NCBI GenBank assembly: GCA_017507125.1
Contig: JAFWBQ010000102.1
Coordinates: 1 to 45,824 of the forward strand
From: Lentisphaeria bacterium
Lineage (GTDB): Bacteria; Verrucomicrobiota; Lentisphaeria; Victivallales; Victivallaceae
Length of the DNA: 45,824 bases
Direction: 5' to 3'
Position 1 is the stretch's first letter. Every line of letters starts with the position of its first letter. The notes under the pieces were generated by a model. The model saw only the letters and a program-made list of their open reading frames with translations. It searched no databases and was not told where the DNA came from. Positions 7,677 to 15,984 of the stretch are shown here, in pieces. The position numbers were made by a program, and so were the translations under genes.

Positions 7677-10232
7677 TCAGCTGTAATGTTTGATTTCAAG
7701 AGTATATTCACCGGGGCCGTAAAGTTCCCCACGGACAAGAGCTTCTGTATTGGCAGGAATAGTGAAGTCAAAAATATAATCCTCTCCGGAGCGGCGCCAG
7801 GCGGATGCGATCCTGCCGTAAATGGAGTCGTATGTCGCTTCGGCATGTTCAAGGAATCTGCCGAAACGGGGATCCAGTTTGAAACGTTTGAATGTGGGAT
7901 CCGGCTTGATGCCGCAGATATCCTCGTAAAACCATTCTGCCACAGCGCCGTAGGCGTAGTGGTTGAAGGAGTTCATGCCGATACTGGCAAATCCTGTTTC
8001 ATGGTTCCAGGAGTTCCAGCGCTCCCACATGGTGGTGGCGCCCTGGATCACAGGATAGAGCCAGGAGGGATAAGAACTTTGCAGCAGCAGCTGATAGGCT
8101 GTGTCGAGAGCCTCCACCTTGGTCAGCACCGGCAGCAGAAGGGGCGTTCCCAGAAATCCGGTTGAAAGGTGCATATTGCGTTTCTTTTCAATGTCGTGGA
8201 GCAGTGAATCCACCACCCGAGCCCAGAGATCCCGGTCATCAGGAGTCAGATCAAAGTGCAGAGCCACAAGTTTTGAAGTTTGGGATTCACCTTTGAAACG
8301 GAGATCTTCTGTGTAGAACTCCTTCATGAATGCCTCTTTGATCCATTCATATTTTGCCTGCCGTTCTTCGGCGATGCCGGGTTCACCCACCAGAGCCGCC
8401 ATTTGACCGCAAAGACGGTTCATTCCGGCGAGGTACGCCGTACAGAGCAACTCTTTTGGGGTCGGATCGTCAAGGTTCAGCCAGTCACCGTATTTGGTCA
8501 GATTCACAATAGGGGAGTTTCCGCATCCTTTGACCACGTTGTCAAGGCACTCCACCATGTTGGGCAGATACTTTCTGACGATCCGGCTGTCACCGTATTT
8601 GCGGAACATCTGCCAGGGAACGATGATCCCCGCATCTCCCCAGCCGGTGGAGAAGCCGGGGATAAAATTGACTTCAGGCGCGGGCCGGTAGGGCATGGGC
8701 GCGATTTGCGGATAGACGCCGCTGATCCGGGAGCAGTTGAGATCGTTGATCCACTTTGTGTAGAATGCTGCGCTGTATGCGTTATAACTTGCAACATTGG
8801 CAAAAATCTGAGTGTCGCCGGTCCATCCCAGTCTTTCATCCCGCTGGGGGCAGTCCGTGGGGACATCGAGGAAGTTGCTGCGCTGTCCCCAGACGATATT
8901 TTCAAAGAGTTTGTTGACAAGGTGGTTTGAACAGCTGAAAGTGCCGGTTTCAGGCAGAAGTGAAGATATGACGCTGCCTTCAATGTTCTCTTCGGTGAAC
9001 TCTCCCGGCCAGCCTGAAATCTCAAGGTAACGGAATCCATAAAAGGTGAAGAGCGGTTCATAGGTCTCTTCGCTTTTGCCGCAGGTGATGTATGTGGTGG
9101 TGGCTTCGGCGGTCCGCAGATTGGCAGTGTAAAGAGTTCCGTCAGAATTGAGCATTTCTCCGTGGCGGATCGTAATGACGGCTCCCCTGCCGGGATCGAC
9201 AAGTTTTATTCTTTCTCTGCCCGTGAAGTTCTGACCGAAATCCACCCGGATCACGCCGTTGGGGGCGCGGGTGATGGAAACAGGTTTCAGCACTGCGATT
9301 TGGCGTACCGGGGCGCCGGACTGCCATTCAATGCGGATCTCCGGGGCAGGGAAGACCTGGGGCGAGGGCCATATTTCAGTGGATCCCTCCGGCGTTCCTG
9401 TGGGAGACATGCGGGTTCCGTCATATTTTTCACCGTCATAGATATCAGAGAATCGGTAACAGTTGCTGTAAGCGTGCCAGGTCTCATCTGTCACAAGAAG
9501 CGTTTCCCCTTTCTGACGGATCTCTGCCAGAAGCATGGGATGTTCGCCCCAGGTGGTTTTGTCCTGTGACCAGAGGCGGGAGATCCTGCCGCAGTACCAG
9601 CCTTCGCCCAGATAGACTGCTATTTCGTTTTCTCCTTCCTTGAGGAGTTCTGAAATATCATAGACCTGATACTGGACGCGCTGATAGTAATCGGTCCATC
9701 CGGGGGTGAAAAGATCTTCTGTCACCTTTTTTCCGTTGATCTCTGCCTGATAGAGTCCGAGAGCGGTAATGGCAAGGCGGGTATCTGCCGGAGAGTTGAC
9801 GGTGAACTTTTTTTTGAGCAGCTGAACAGGTTTCAAGCAGGCGCTGCCGGGGTAAGTGCCGATCCATTGTGCTTTCCACGCCGTTCCCATGAAGCCAGTT
9901 TCAAAGAATGTTTCGGGGCTTTTTATTGTTTCGCCGGAGTCTGAAAGGGACTCCACCTGCCAGTAATAGCGGGTGAAGGGTTCAAGAGGAGCTCCTTCAT
10001 AAGGGATCTGCACAGTGTCTGAAGTGTTCATGGGGCCGGAGTCCCAGACTTCAGTGTCTGATGCTTTTCTGACTTTGATACGGCATTGCCGCTGCATGAT
10101 TTTATTTCCTTCCAGACGGTAGAAGAATCTGGGAGAATGTTCATCCATTCCCAACGGTGTTGTTTTGTATTCTGTCTGCATGCAGCTGATCTTATTCATA
10201 TCGGATCCCTTTCTGTTATTGGCGTCCTTCAT
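7677..10232 (-). CDS. GH78 alpha-L-rhamnosidase
   Basis: An 851-residue glycoside hydrolase family 78 protein. An N-terminal fibronectin-like domain (FTRYYWQVESLSDSG) leads into beta-sandwich domains (WKAQWIG, VDFGQNFTGRERIKL) and the (alpha/alpha)6 catalytic barrel. The catalytic region is marked by DVPTDCPQRDERLGWTGD, with D465 and E466 in RDER. GH78 enzymes release terminal alpha-L-rhamnose by inversion. There is no signal peptide, so it probably acts inside the cell on imported oligosaccharides. The start at 10232 overlaps the upstream gene by ATGA and has an AAGAAGG site; an alternative ATG at 10199 also has an acceptable site. It sits between glycosyltransferase and acyltransferase genes in one operon. 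Confidence 0.92.
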   Translation of the reverse strand: MKDANNRKGSDMNKISCMQTEYKTTPLGMDEHSPRFFYRLEGNKIMQRQCRIKVRKASDTEVWDSGPMNTSDTVQIPYEGAPLEPFTRYYWQVESLSDSGETIKSPETFFETGFMGTAWKAQWIGTYPGSACLKPVQLLKKKFTVNSPADTRLAITALGLYQAEINGKKVTEDLFTPGWTDYYQRVQYQVYDISELLKEGENEIAVYLGEGWYCGRISRLWSQDKTTWGEHPMLLAEIRQKGETLLVTDETWHAYSNCYRFSDIYDGEKYDGTRMSPTGTPEGSTEIWPSPQVFPAPEIRIEWQSGAPVRQIAVLKPVSITRAPNGVIRVDFGQNFTGRERIKLVDPGRGAVITIRHGEMLNSDGTLYTANLRTAEATTTYITCGKSEETYEPLFTFYGFRYLEISGWPGEFTEENIEGSVISSLLPETGTFSCSNHLVNKLFENIVWGQRSNFLDVPTDCPQRDERLGWTGDTQIFANVASYNAYSAAFYTKWINDLNCSRISGVYPQIAPMPYRPAPEVNFIPGFSTGWGDAGIIVPWQMFRKYGDSRIVRKYLPNMVECLDNVVKGCGNSPIVNLTKYGDWLNLDDPTPKELLCTAYLAGMNRLCGQMAALVGEPGIAEERQAKYEWIKEAFMKEFYTEDLRFKGESQTSKLVALHFDLTPDDRDLWARVVDSLLHDIEKKRNMHLSTGFLGTPLLLPVLTKVEALDTAYQLLLQSSYPSWLYPVIQGATTMWERWNSWNHETGFASIGMNSFNHYAYGAVAEWFYEDICGIKPDPTFKRFKLDPRFGRFLEHAEATYDSIYGRIASAWRRSGEDYIFDFTIPANTEALVRGELYGPGEYTLEIKHYS

Positions 10233-11029
10233 TTTTTTGCCTTCTTCAGAGCTTGCGACGGAGTGACGGAGGAGTAAAGAAAGAGCTTCACGCCTTTACG
10301 TCTTCCTTTCGGCATGATGTTTTTACAAAGCTGAAGTTTTTTCCCGGAGGGGAGATCTTTCGGCTTGATGGCAAGGTCGGCAGCTTCTGCTGAACGCAAA
10401 ATTATAAGAACATTCTTGTTGCGGAGTGCCGGGGATCTCAACTGCTGCAGAATGTGTTTGGGAGCAGCAGATTTAAAGCGCACTGTCGGCGCGTTTGTGT
10501 AGTATTTCGTTCTGGCAAATTCATCGGAGTCGGTCATGAGCACAAGACCGGGAAGGCGTGTTTTATATTCATCTATTGTATTGAAAGTTTCTGCATATAC
10601 ATCCTGATTGCCTGTCAGGGCATGGTGTGCCATAAGCAACGCCCCGGCAGAAGTCCCCAGAAGAACTGCCCGGGAAATAAATTTTGCGAACCAGCGGGGC
10701 AGAAAAGTATATTTGCGGCGCAGAAGCTGCCAGCAGCTTTCTCCCCGGAGTCCGGTGAAAGCGGTCAGCATGACCGCCGGAACCACCAGCAAAAGAGCAT
10801 AACGGTTGGAAATTATCCCCACGATCATGCGCCAGATGATCATAAAGAGAAGCAGCAGCCAGAAATGAAGGTAAAAAGAACCGTGATGACGCCTTTTCAG
10901 CAGAATGAAAAAGCATGCGATCAGAGTACCAATGGCAAAAATCAGCGTTACGCCATTGGTTATCTGCTGGAAGAGGGTATGGAATATTTTTGTAATTATA
11001 TTTTCCATCTCACAAGAAACAAGTTCCAT
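10229..11029 (-). CDS. C-terminal part of a GT-C membrane glycosyltransferase (split gene)
   Basis: A 266-residue open frame with four hydrophobic segments in the first ~140 residues (for example VTLIFAIGTLIACFFILL) and a soluble C-terminal ~120 residues. It has no recognisable catalytic motif of its own. It overlaps the preceding frame by 34 bp. Adding one A to the A-run at 11001-11004 (minus-strand sense) joins the two into a single protein of about 516 residues, the usual size of PMT/ArnT-like GT-C glycosyltransferases. I therefore read it as the second half of a frameshifted gene. Two separately translated subunits are the alternative. Its stop overlaps the GH78 start. Confidence 0.55.
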   Translation of the reverse strand: MELVSCEMENIITKIFHTLFQQITNGVTLIFAIGTLIACFFILLKRRHHGSFYLHFWLLLLFMIIWRMIVGIISNRYALLLVVPAVMLTAFTGLRGESCWQLLRRKYTFLPRWFAKFISRAVLLGTSAGALLMAHHALTGNQDVYAETFNTIDEYKTRLPGLVLMTDSDEFARTKYYTNAPTVRFKSAAPKHILQQLRSPALRNKNVLIILRSAEAADLAIKPKDLPSGKKLQLCKNIMPKGRRKGVKLFLYSSVTPSQALKKAKK

Positions 11030-11778
11030 TTATTGAGTACATAGTTTTCAAACTGATAGTTGAAACATTTTACTCCGCCTGTTGCAACCGTGAAAACGCC
11101 CCATAACAAAATCGTACAAACCAAATATACTGTAAAGTGGACCGCCGCTTTTCTGAAAGGAGTACGCTTCTGCAGAAAATTGAGCAGCAGAATGAAAAAT
11201 GCCAGGATGACAAACTCCAGTGCCTCGAAGCGGCAGCACCAGGCAAGAGCTGTGAAAACAGAACAATAAAACCAGGGCAGCAGCTTCTGTTCTTTGAGTC
11301 CCGTTATGCCGCAGATCATTATGAGCAGCGCCAGCAGGATGAAAAGACTTTCCCGGAGTGGTTCAACCGAGAAGGCCAGCAGCAGCGGATGGCCGATCAG
11401 CATAACACTTGTGTATCTGGCAAGTCTGCGGTTGCCGGAAGCCTTCAGCGCAAAGACATAAGAGGCCAGAGGAACGAACAATCCCGGCAGAAAGCTGTAT
11501 ATGTTACCGGCAGCTTCCGGCGAAAAACCCATCTGGAGCAGGAGCTTCATCAAAAAGCAGGGGAGAGGAGGAAAATGAAAAAGGTCATAACTGCCCTGTT
11601 CTGCCCATCGTATTGCTCCTGTCAGATATCTGACAGAATCCCGGGAAACATAAGGACACCATGAAAACGCCCAAAGATGAACGCACCCTGTCAGCAGCAG
11701 CAGTGCTGCCGCGCCGGGGAGCGGACGGCTTTTCAAAGCCGAATAAGCGTTTCGGGCAATTCGTATAAAGCTGACCAT
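10996..11778 (-). CDS. N-terminal part of a GT-C membrane glycosyltransferase (split gene)
   Basis: A 260-residue membrane protein resembling the N-terminal half of PMT_2/ArnT-like (GT39/GT83 style) glycosyltransferases. The first transmembrane helix (residues about 19-37) is followed by a periplasmic loop with SRDSVRYLTGA, carrying the likely catalytic aspartate, and FHFPPLPCFLMKLLL, like the family's PPL-type motif. Several more helices follow, and the frame stops at residue 260 inside a hydrophobic region. Such enzymes move sugars from polyprenyl-phosphate donors onto lipids, glycans or proteins at the periplasmic face. It is the first gene of the operon through dinB and has a strong promoter at 11850-11878. 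See the next frame for the apparent single-base shift. Confidence 0.65.
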   Translation of the reverse strand: MVSFIRIARNAYSALKSRPLPGAAALLLLTGCVHLWAFSWCPYVSRDSVRYLTGAIRWAEQGSYDLFHFPPLPCFLMKLLLQMGFSPEAAGNIYSFLPGLFVPLASYVFALKASGNRRLARYTSVMLIGHPLLLAFSVEPLRESLFILLALLIMICGITGLKEQKLLPWFYCSVFTALAWCCRFEALEFVILAFFILLLNFLQKRTPFRKAAVHFTVYLVCTILLWGVFTVATGGVKCFNYQFENYVLNKWNLFLVRWKI

Positions 11779-11849
11779 AGAATACTACATGAATTTTATG
11801 TACATAACGGGAAACTGTTAAAGCATCTCACCTTCTGGCGGAGCCTCTT

Positions 11850-11878
11850 AATATACTTCAAAAGGAGGTAAAAAGCAA
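11850..11878 (-). promoter_or_regulatory. Promoter of the glycosyltransferase-GH78-acyltransferase-dinB operon
   Basis: On the minus strand TTGCTT (11873-11878), 17 bp, TATATT (11850-11855), leaving a leader of about 65 nt before the ATG at 11778. No other good promoter was seen inside the following 6 kb, which supports one long operon. Confidence 0.55.
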
Positions 11879-11939
11879 ATCCTAAAGCTGTTAAAAGTTT
11901 TTTTTCAGAAAAAAATGTATCATGTTACCAATATTCTGC

Positions 11940-11967
11940 TTGAAATAATACATTTGTGGATTATATT
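11940..11967 (+). promoter_or_regulatory. Promoter of gdhA
   Basis: TTGAAA (11940-11945), 16 bp, TATATT (11962-11967), 48 bp before the chosen ATG at 12015. This is one of the best matches to the window's promoter consensus. Confidence 0.62.
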
Positions 11968-12014
11968 AGGAAAATGTATTTTGTACCATAACCTTGAAAG
12001 GAGCCTTCAGTAAG

Positions 12015-13358
12015 ATGAATATATATGCCGCCAGAGTTCTTGAAAATCTCAAAAAAGACAACCCCCACGAGCCTGAATTCATACAGAGTGTGACTGAAGT
12101 TTTAGGATCTCTTTCCATGCTCCTTGACCGTCAGGGGAAATACGAAAAAAACAAGATCCTTGAGCGCATGGTTGTTCCGGAGCGTGTCATCATGTTCCAG
12201 ATCCCCTGGCTGGATGACCGGGGCGATATTCAGGTCAATATCGGTTACCGGGTTCAGTTCAACAGCGCCATCGGTCCTTTCAAGGGAGGATTGCGTTTCC
12301 ATCCCTCTGTGAACTTGAGCATCCTGAAGTTTCTCGGCTTTGAACAGATCTTCAAAAACAGCCTGACCACGCTCCCCATGGGGGGCGGCAAGGGCGGCGC
12401 CGACTTTGATCCCAAAGGCAAGTCTGAGCGTGAGATCATGACTTTCTGCCAGAATTTTATGCGCGAACTTTACCGCCACATCGGCCCCTCCACCGACGTT
12501 CCTGCAGGAGATATCGGTGTGGGCGGGCGTGAGATCGGATTCCTTTTCGGACAGTACAAAAAACTTGCCAACGCCTATGACAGCGTTCTCACCGGCAAAG
12601 GCATCAACTGGGGCGGAAGTCTTATCCGTCCTGAAGCCACCGGATACGGTTGTGTCTATTTCGCCGCCGAAATGCTCAAAACCAGAGATATGGATTTCCA
12701 GAAACGTTCTGTTCTTATTTCCGGTTCCGGCAATGTGGCTCAGTATGCCGCCCAGAAGGTGCAGCAGCTGGGGGGCAAGGTGATCTCCCTTTCTGACTCC
12801 AACGGTACGGTTATTGATCCCGATGGCATTGACGAGGAAAAACTTGCCTTTGTCATGGAACTGAAAAATGTCTGCAGAGGCAGGATCAGGGAATATGTCG
12901 CTAAATTCCCCACTGCCAGATATTATGAAGGCCGTCGTCCATGGCAGCTTGCAAAATGTGACATCGCACTTCCCTGTGCCACTCAGAACGAGCTTGATCT
13001 GGCTGATGCAAAAGCTCTGGTCAGCAACGGCTGCCATGCTGTCTGCGAAGGTGCCAATATGCCCACTACCCTTGAAGCTACCGCCTATTTGCAATCAGCC
13101 AAGCTGCTCTTTGCTCCCGGAAAGGCTTCAAATGCCGGCGGCGTCGCCACAAGCGGTCTGGAAATGAGTCAGAATGCCATGCGTATCGGCTGGACAAGGG
13201 AATCTGTTGACAGCCGTCTCCATGATATTATGATAAATATCCACAATGCCGCCCGCGAAGCGGCGGCGGAGTTCAACGATCCTGACAACTATGTGATGGG
13301 CGCCAATATCGCAGGATTCAGAAAAGTGGCTGACGCCATGATCGACCTGGGAATCTGA
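12015..13358 (+). CDS. gdhA: Glutamate dehydrogenase (hexameric, probably NADP-specific)
   Basis: A 447-residue glutamate dehydrogenase interconverting 2-oxoglutarate plus ammonia and glutamate. Family landmarks are present: the substrate-binding region SAIGPFKGGLRFHPSV, the catalytic lysine in LPMGGGKGGADFDPKG, DVPAGDIGVGGREIGFLFG, and a Rossmann nucleotide site at LISGSGNVAQYAAQ. The length and these motifs match the bacterial hexameric class usually specific for NADPH; cofactor choice is inferred. The ATG at 12015 (MNIYAARVLE) is preferred over a TTG at 11994 because AAGGAG lies between them. It is monocistronic, with its own promoter and a strong terminator downstream, and serves central nitrogen assimilation. 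Confidence 0.95.
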   Translation: MNIYAARVLENLKKDNPHEPEFIQSVTEVLGSLSMLLDRQGKYEKNKILERMVVPERVIMFQIPWLDDRGDIQVNIGYRVQFNSAIGPFKGGLRFHPSVNLSILKFLGFEQIFKNSLTTLPMGGGKGGADFDPKGKSEREIMTFCQNFMRELYRHIGPSTDVPAGDIGVGGREIGFLFGQYKKLANAYDSVLTGKGINWGGSLIRPEATGYGCVYFAAEMLKTRDMDFQKRSVLISGSGNVAQYAAQKVQQLGGKVISLSDSNGTVIDPDGIDEEKLAFVMELKNVCRGRIREYVAKFPTARYYEGRRPWQLAKCDIALPCATQNELDLADAKALVSNGCHAVCEGANMPTTLEATAYLQSAKLLFAPGKASNAGGVATSGLEMSQNAMRIGWTRESVDSRLHDIMINIHNAAREAAAEFNDPDNYVMGANIAGFRKVADAMIDLGI

Positions 13359-13383
13359 TGTGAAAAATCAGATTTTCTTAGAG

Positions 13384-13432
13384 AAAAGGTCTTCTTTCTC
13401 CGGAACAGCTCCGGAAAGAGAAGACCTTTTTT
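13384..13432. terminator. Bidirectional terminator between gdhA and uvrC
   Basis: A long near-perfect hairpin: AAAAGGTCTTC plus TCTCCGGA on one arm and TCCGGA plus GAAGACCTTTT on the other, ending in a T-run on the plus strand and an A-run on the left (T-run on the minus strand). It can end both convergent transcripts and touches the uvrC stop codon. Confidence 0.85.
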
Positions 13433-14901
13433 CAGCTCCGTCTGCGGGCAAAAAAGGTGAAGATTTCTTCTGCAAGTTTTTCGCCGAGGGCGGGACATTT
13501 CTCCCGGATCTCTTCTGCTGTGAGTTTTTTCAGTGCCGCAACAGATCCGAAGGTCTGCAGAATCTGAGTCCGCCTTTTTTCTCCGATGCCGGGGATCTCA
13601 TCAAGAACTGATGCCGCCAGAAGTTTTTCCCGGCGGCGGCGGTGGCGGGTGATGGAGTAACGGTGGGTCTCATCACGGACGCTCTGGAGCAGACGCAGTG
13701 CCGGATCATGACGCGAAAGCACAATAGGTTCACTTCTGCCCGGCAGAAAGATCTCCTCGTTTTTTTCTGCAAGACCAAGCACCGGAATGACGGGGCAGTT
13801 GATTTCATACAAAGTTCTGACGGCTGAACTGAGCTGTCCTTTGCCGCCGTCTATGAGCAAAAGGTCGCACAAAGGTCCCCCTTCGCTCAGTACTCTTGAA
13901 AACTGCCGCCTGACTGCTTCGGCGATCATGCTGAAGTCATCAATACCTTCCACTGTTTTGATGTTGAAGGTCCGGTAACTGGAACGGTCAGGCTTGCCGT
14001 CCCGGAATACCACCATTCCCGATACTGCCAGCGTTCCGAAAGTGTTGGAAATATCAAAACCCCAGATCAGCCGGGGGGGATTGGGGAGCTTCAGGGTTTC
14101 CTGAAGCGCCCTGACGGCGGAAATACCCGTGGGGACTCCCGGCAGTTCCGGATTTTCAAAGGCGCGGTTTTTACGCAGAAAGACCGCCCGCAGATTCTGA
14201 AGTATTTCCCGGTAGCGCGCCGCCTGTTCAAACTTCTCTTCTGCGGCGAAAGCGCGCATTTTTGACTCCAGTTCCTCCTCAAGCGGGGCGATATTGCCGT
14301 CCAGAACTTCAAGGCAGGAGCTGAGCAGTTTTCCATACTCCTCTTCCGTGATATTGCCCCGGCAGGGGGCGGAACAATCTTTCATGATCCGCTTGAGACA
14401 GCGTTTACAGCTTTCTTCATCAGGATTTTCATCCTTGCACGCACGCAGTTTGAATCTCTGGAGCAGATATTCAAGCGTGCTTTTCAGCGCTGAGCCGTGG
14501 GGGAAGGGGCCGAAATAGCGGGCATTGTCCCCTGCTTTGAAGCGGGCACAGCGCAAGGTGGGGAACTTTTCAGACATATCCAGTTTCAAAAGCAGGTAAC
14601 GTTTGTCATCGCGCATGAGGATATTGTACCGGGGCGCGTATGCTTTGATCAAACGGGATTCAAGGATCAGCGCTTCATCATCACTGCGGACAACTTCAAA
14701 GTTCCACTCTGCAATGCTGTTGATAAGTGAGCGCAGCTTGGGATCGGCTGTCCGGCTCCGGGCAGGCTGAAAGTAGTTGCCCAGGCGCCGCCGCAAATTG
14801 CTTGCCTTGCCCACATAGATCACATTGCCGAAACGATCCCGGAAGACATAAACGCCCGGTTTTGCCGGGATCTCCCCCGGATGATATTCAGAAACGGTCA
14901 C
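13432..14901 (-). CDS. uvrC: Excinuclease ABC subunit C
   Basis: A 489-residue UvrC, the dual nuclease of nucleotide excision repair. The N-terminal GIY-YIG domain reads PGVYVFRDRFGNVIYVGKAS. A cysteine cluster follows around residues 165-190 (CKDENPDEESCKRC, CSAPC). The UVR motif that contacts UvrB is near residue 220 (AAEEKFEQAARYR). The RNase H-like C-terminal nuclease domain has FDISNTFGT, LLIDGGKGQL and RDETHRYSITRH. The protein ends in helix-hairpin-helix motifs (EIPGIGEKRRTQILQTFGS). It is shorter than the ~610-residue E. coli protein, as in many other phyla. It lies 30 bp after the TIM barrel gene on the same strand and is probably cotranscribed with it. Confidence 0.95.
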   Translation of the reverse strand: MTVSEYHPGEIPAKPGVYVFRDRFGNVIYVGKASNLRRRLGNYFQPARSRTADPKLRSLINSIAEWNFEVVRSDDEALILESRLIKAYAPRYNILMRDDKRYLLLKLDMSEKFPTLRCARFKAGDNARYFGPFPHGSALKSTLEYLLQRFKLRACKDENPDEESCKRCLKRIMKDCSAPCRGNITEEEYGKLLSSCLEVLDGNIAPLEEELESKMRAFAAEEKFEQAARYREILQNLRAVFLRKNRAFENPELPGVPTGISAVRALQETLKLPNPPRLIWGFDISNTFGTLAVSGMVVFRDGKPDRSSYRTFNIKTVEGIDDFSMIAEAVRRQFSRVLSEGGPLCDLLLIDGGKGQLSSAVRTLYEINCPVIPVLGLAEKNEEIFLPGRSEPIVLSRHDPALRLLQSVRDETHRYSITRHRRRREKLLAASVLDEIPGIGEKRRTQILQTFGSVAALKKLTAEEIREKCPALGEKLAEEIFTFFARRRS

Positions 14902-14931
14902 TTGAATTTGCCTTGCCTGAGAAGATGCAAC

Positions 14932-15774
14932 TTACTTGCCGATGGTATCCAGCCACTCCATATTGGCTTTGAGAGCTCTGAAGAAAAAGCGGGGATCCAT
15001 TTCCCGTTTCTGGGAAACAGGCGGTCTGAAGCCCGCAAAATCAATTTCGTAGATCAGAAGGAAATCCCGGTTCAGCTTGCGGATCTCTTTCATGATATTT
15101 TCCCAGTCAAGGACTCCCACACCGGGCATCCAGTGACATTCGTCAAACTCGTCGCAGTCGGAAATATGGAACGTTCTGATGTATTTGCCCAGACGGGCGA
15201 TCCACTCAGGGATCTGGCGCCAGTATTCATTGGGGTGGTTCACATCAAAGCAGACGCCCACGCAGTCGGGCATATCTTTCATCACCTTTTCCATGTTTTC
15301 GGGGAGTTTGCTGATGGATCTGCGGGGGCAGAGCTCCAGATTGAGGGACATACCGTATTTTTCAACGGTGGGAACAAGATCTTCAAGTGTTTTGCGAAGA
15401 AAGGTGATGGCGCTTTCCAAGGTCTGTCCTTCGGGGGCAATTCCCGGATGGATGGTGAGATTTTTCATGCCCAGGGGGGCGGCTGTTTCAATGAAGTTGA
15501 TAAAACGTCTGACGCACATATTACGTTCAAAATCATTTTCCTGAGCGGGGGCCTCGCTTGAATACCAGGCGGGCATGTGGACGCTGGGAAAACTGACGGC
15601 GCCTGACTCAATGTATGGTTTCAAAAACTCGATTCTCTGCTTGAGTTCCCGCACAGGGGGGAAAGGTCCGCAGGAGTATTCAAAGTTTTTGATGCCTGAT
15701 TCGATCATCCGGTTGACCCAGAGTTCTTTGATCATTTCATCGTGGGGCACTGAAGAGGCAAATTGAAAAGCCAT
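14932..15774 (-). CDS. Sugar phosphate isomerase/epimerase-like TIM barrel protein
   Basis: A 280-residue xylose-isomerase-like (AP endonuclease 2 superfamily) TIM barrel. The likely metal ligands appear in the expected order: glutamate in LNLELCPR, aspartate/histidine in CFDVNHPNEYW, histidine in RTFHISDCDEFDE and glutamate in LLIYEIDFAG. Proteins of this type isomerise or epimerise free or phosphorylated sugars; the substrate here is unknown. An AGGAG site precedes the ATG. An AT-rich TATATT element lies near 15813-15818, but no good -35 box was found. With glycosidases nearby, a role in handling released sugars is plausible but inferred. Confidence 0.82.
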   Translation of the reverse strand: MAFQFASSVPHDEMIKELWVNRMIESGIKNFEYSCGPFPPVRELKQRIEFLKPYIESGAVSFPSVHMPAWYSSEAPAQENDFERNMCVRRFINFIETAAPLGMKNLTIHPGIAPEGQTLESAITFLRKTLEDLVPTVEKYGMSLNLELCPRRSISKLPENMEKVMKDMPDCVGVCFDVNHPNEYWRQIPEWIARLGKYIRTFHISDCDEFDECHWMPGVGVLDWENIMKEIRKLNRDFLLIYEIDFAGFRPPVSQKREMDPRFFFRALKANMEWLDTIGK

Positions 15775-15917
15775 AATGATTTTCTCCTGATTATTGACAA
15801 AGGGTTTGTTTTAATATATATGTTCCTTTCTTTTTTTTCCACCTCTGCAAACTTTTTTTTGCAGAAAATGTTGGGGAAGCATTGTTTTTCTGCTCTCTTT
15901 CAGAAGAAGAACTTTTC

Positions 15918-15946
15918 TTGAACTTTTTTTCTCCGCAGTGTATATT
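15918..15946 (+). promoter_or_regulatory. Promoter of the deacetylase-like gene
   Basis: TTGAAC (15918-15923), 17 bp, TATATT (15941-15946), 38 bp before the GTG start at 15985. Confidence 0.6.
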
Positions 15947-15984
15947 ATGCTGACAATAAAAATAAATTCCATTGAGGTGAAGCT

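Noticed and set aside
11000..11005. Programmed -1 frameshift site joining the glycosyltransferase halves
   Set aside because: The sequence TGGAAAATA does not fit the XXXYYYZ slippery pattern and no downstream stimulatory structure was evident; a simple indel is more likely.
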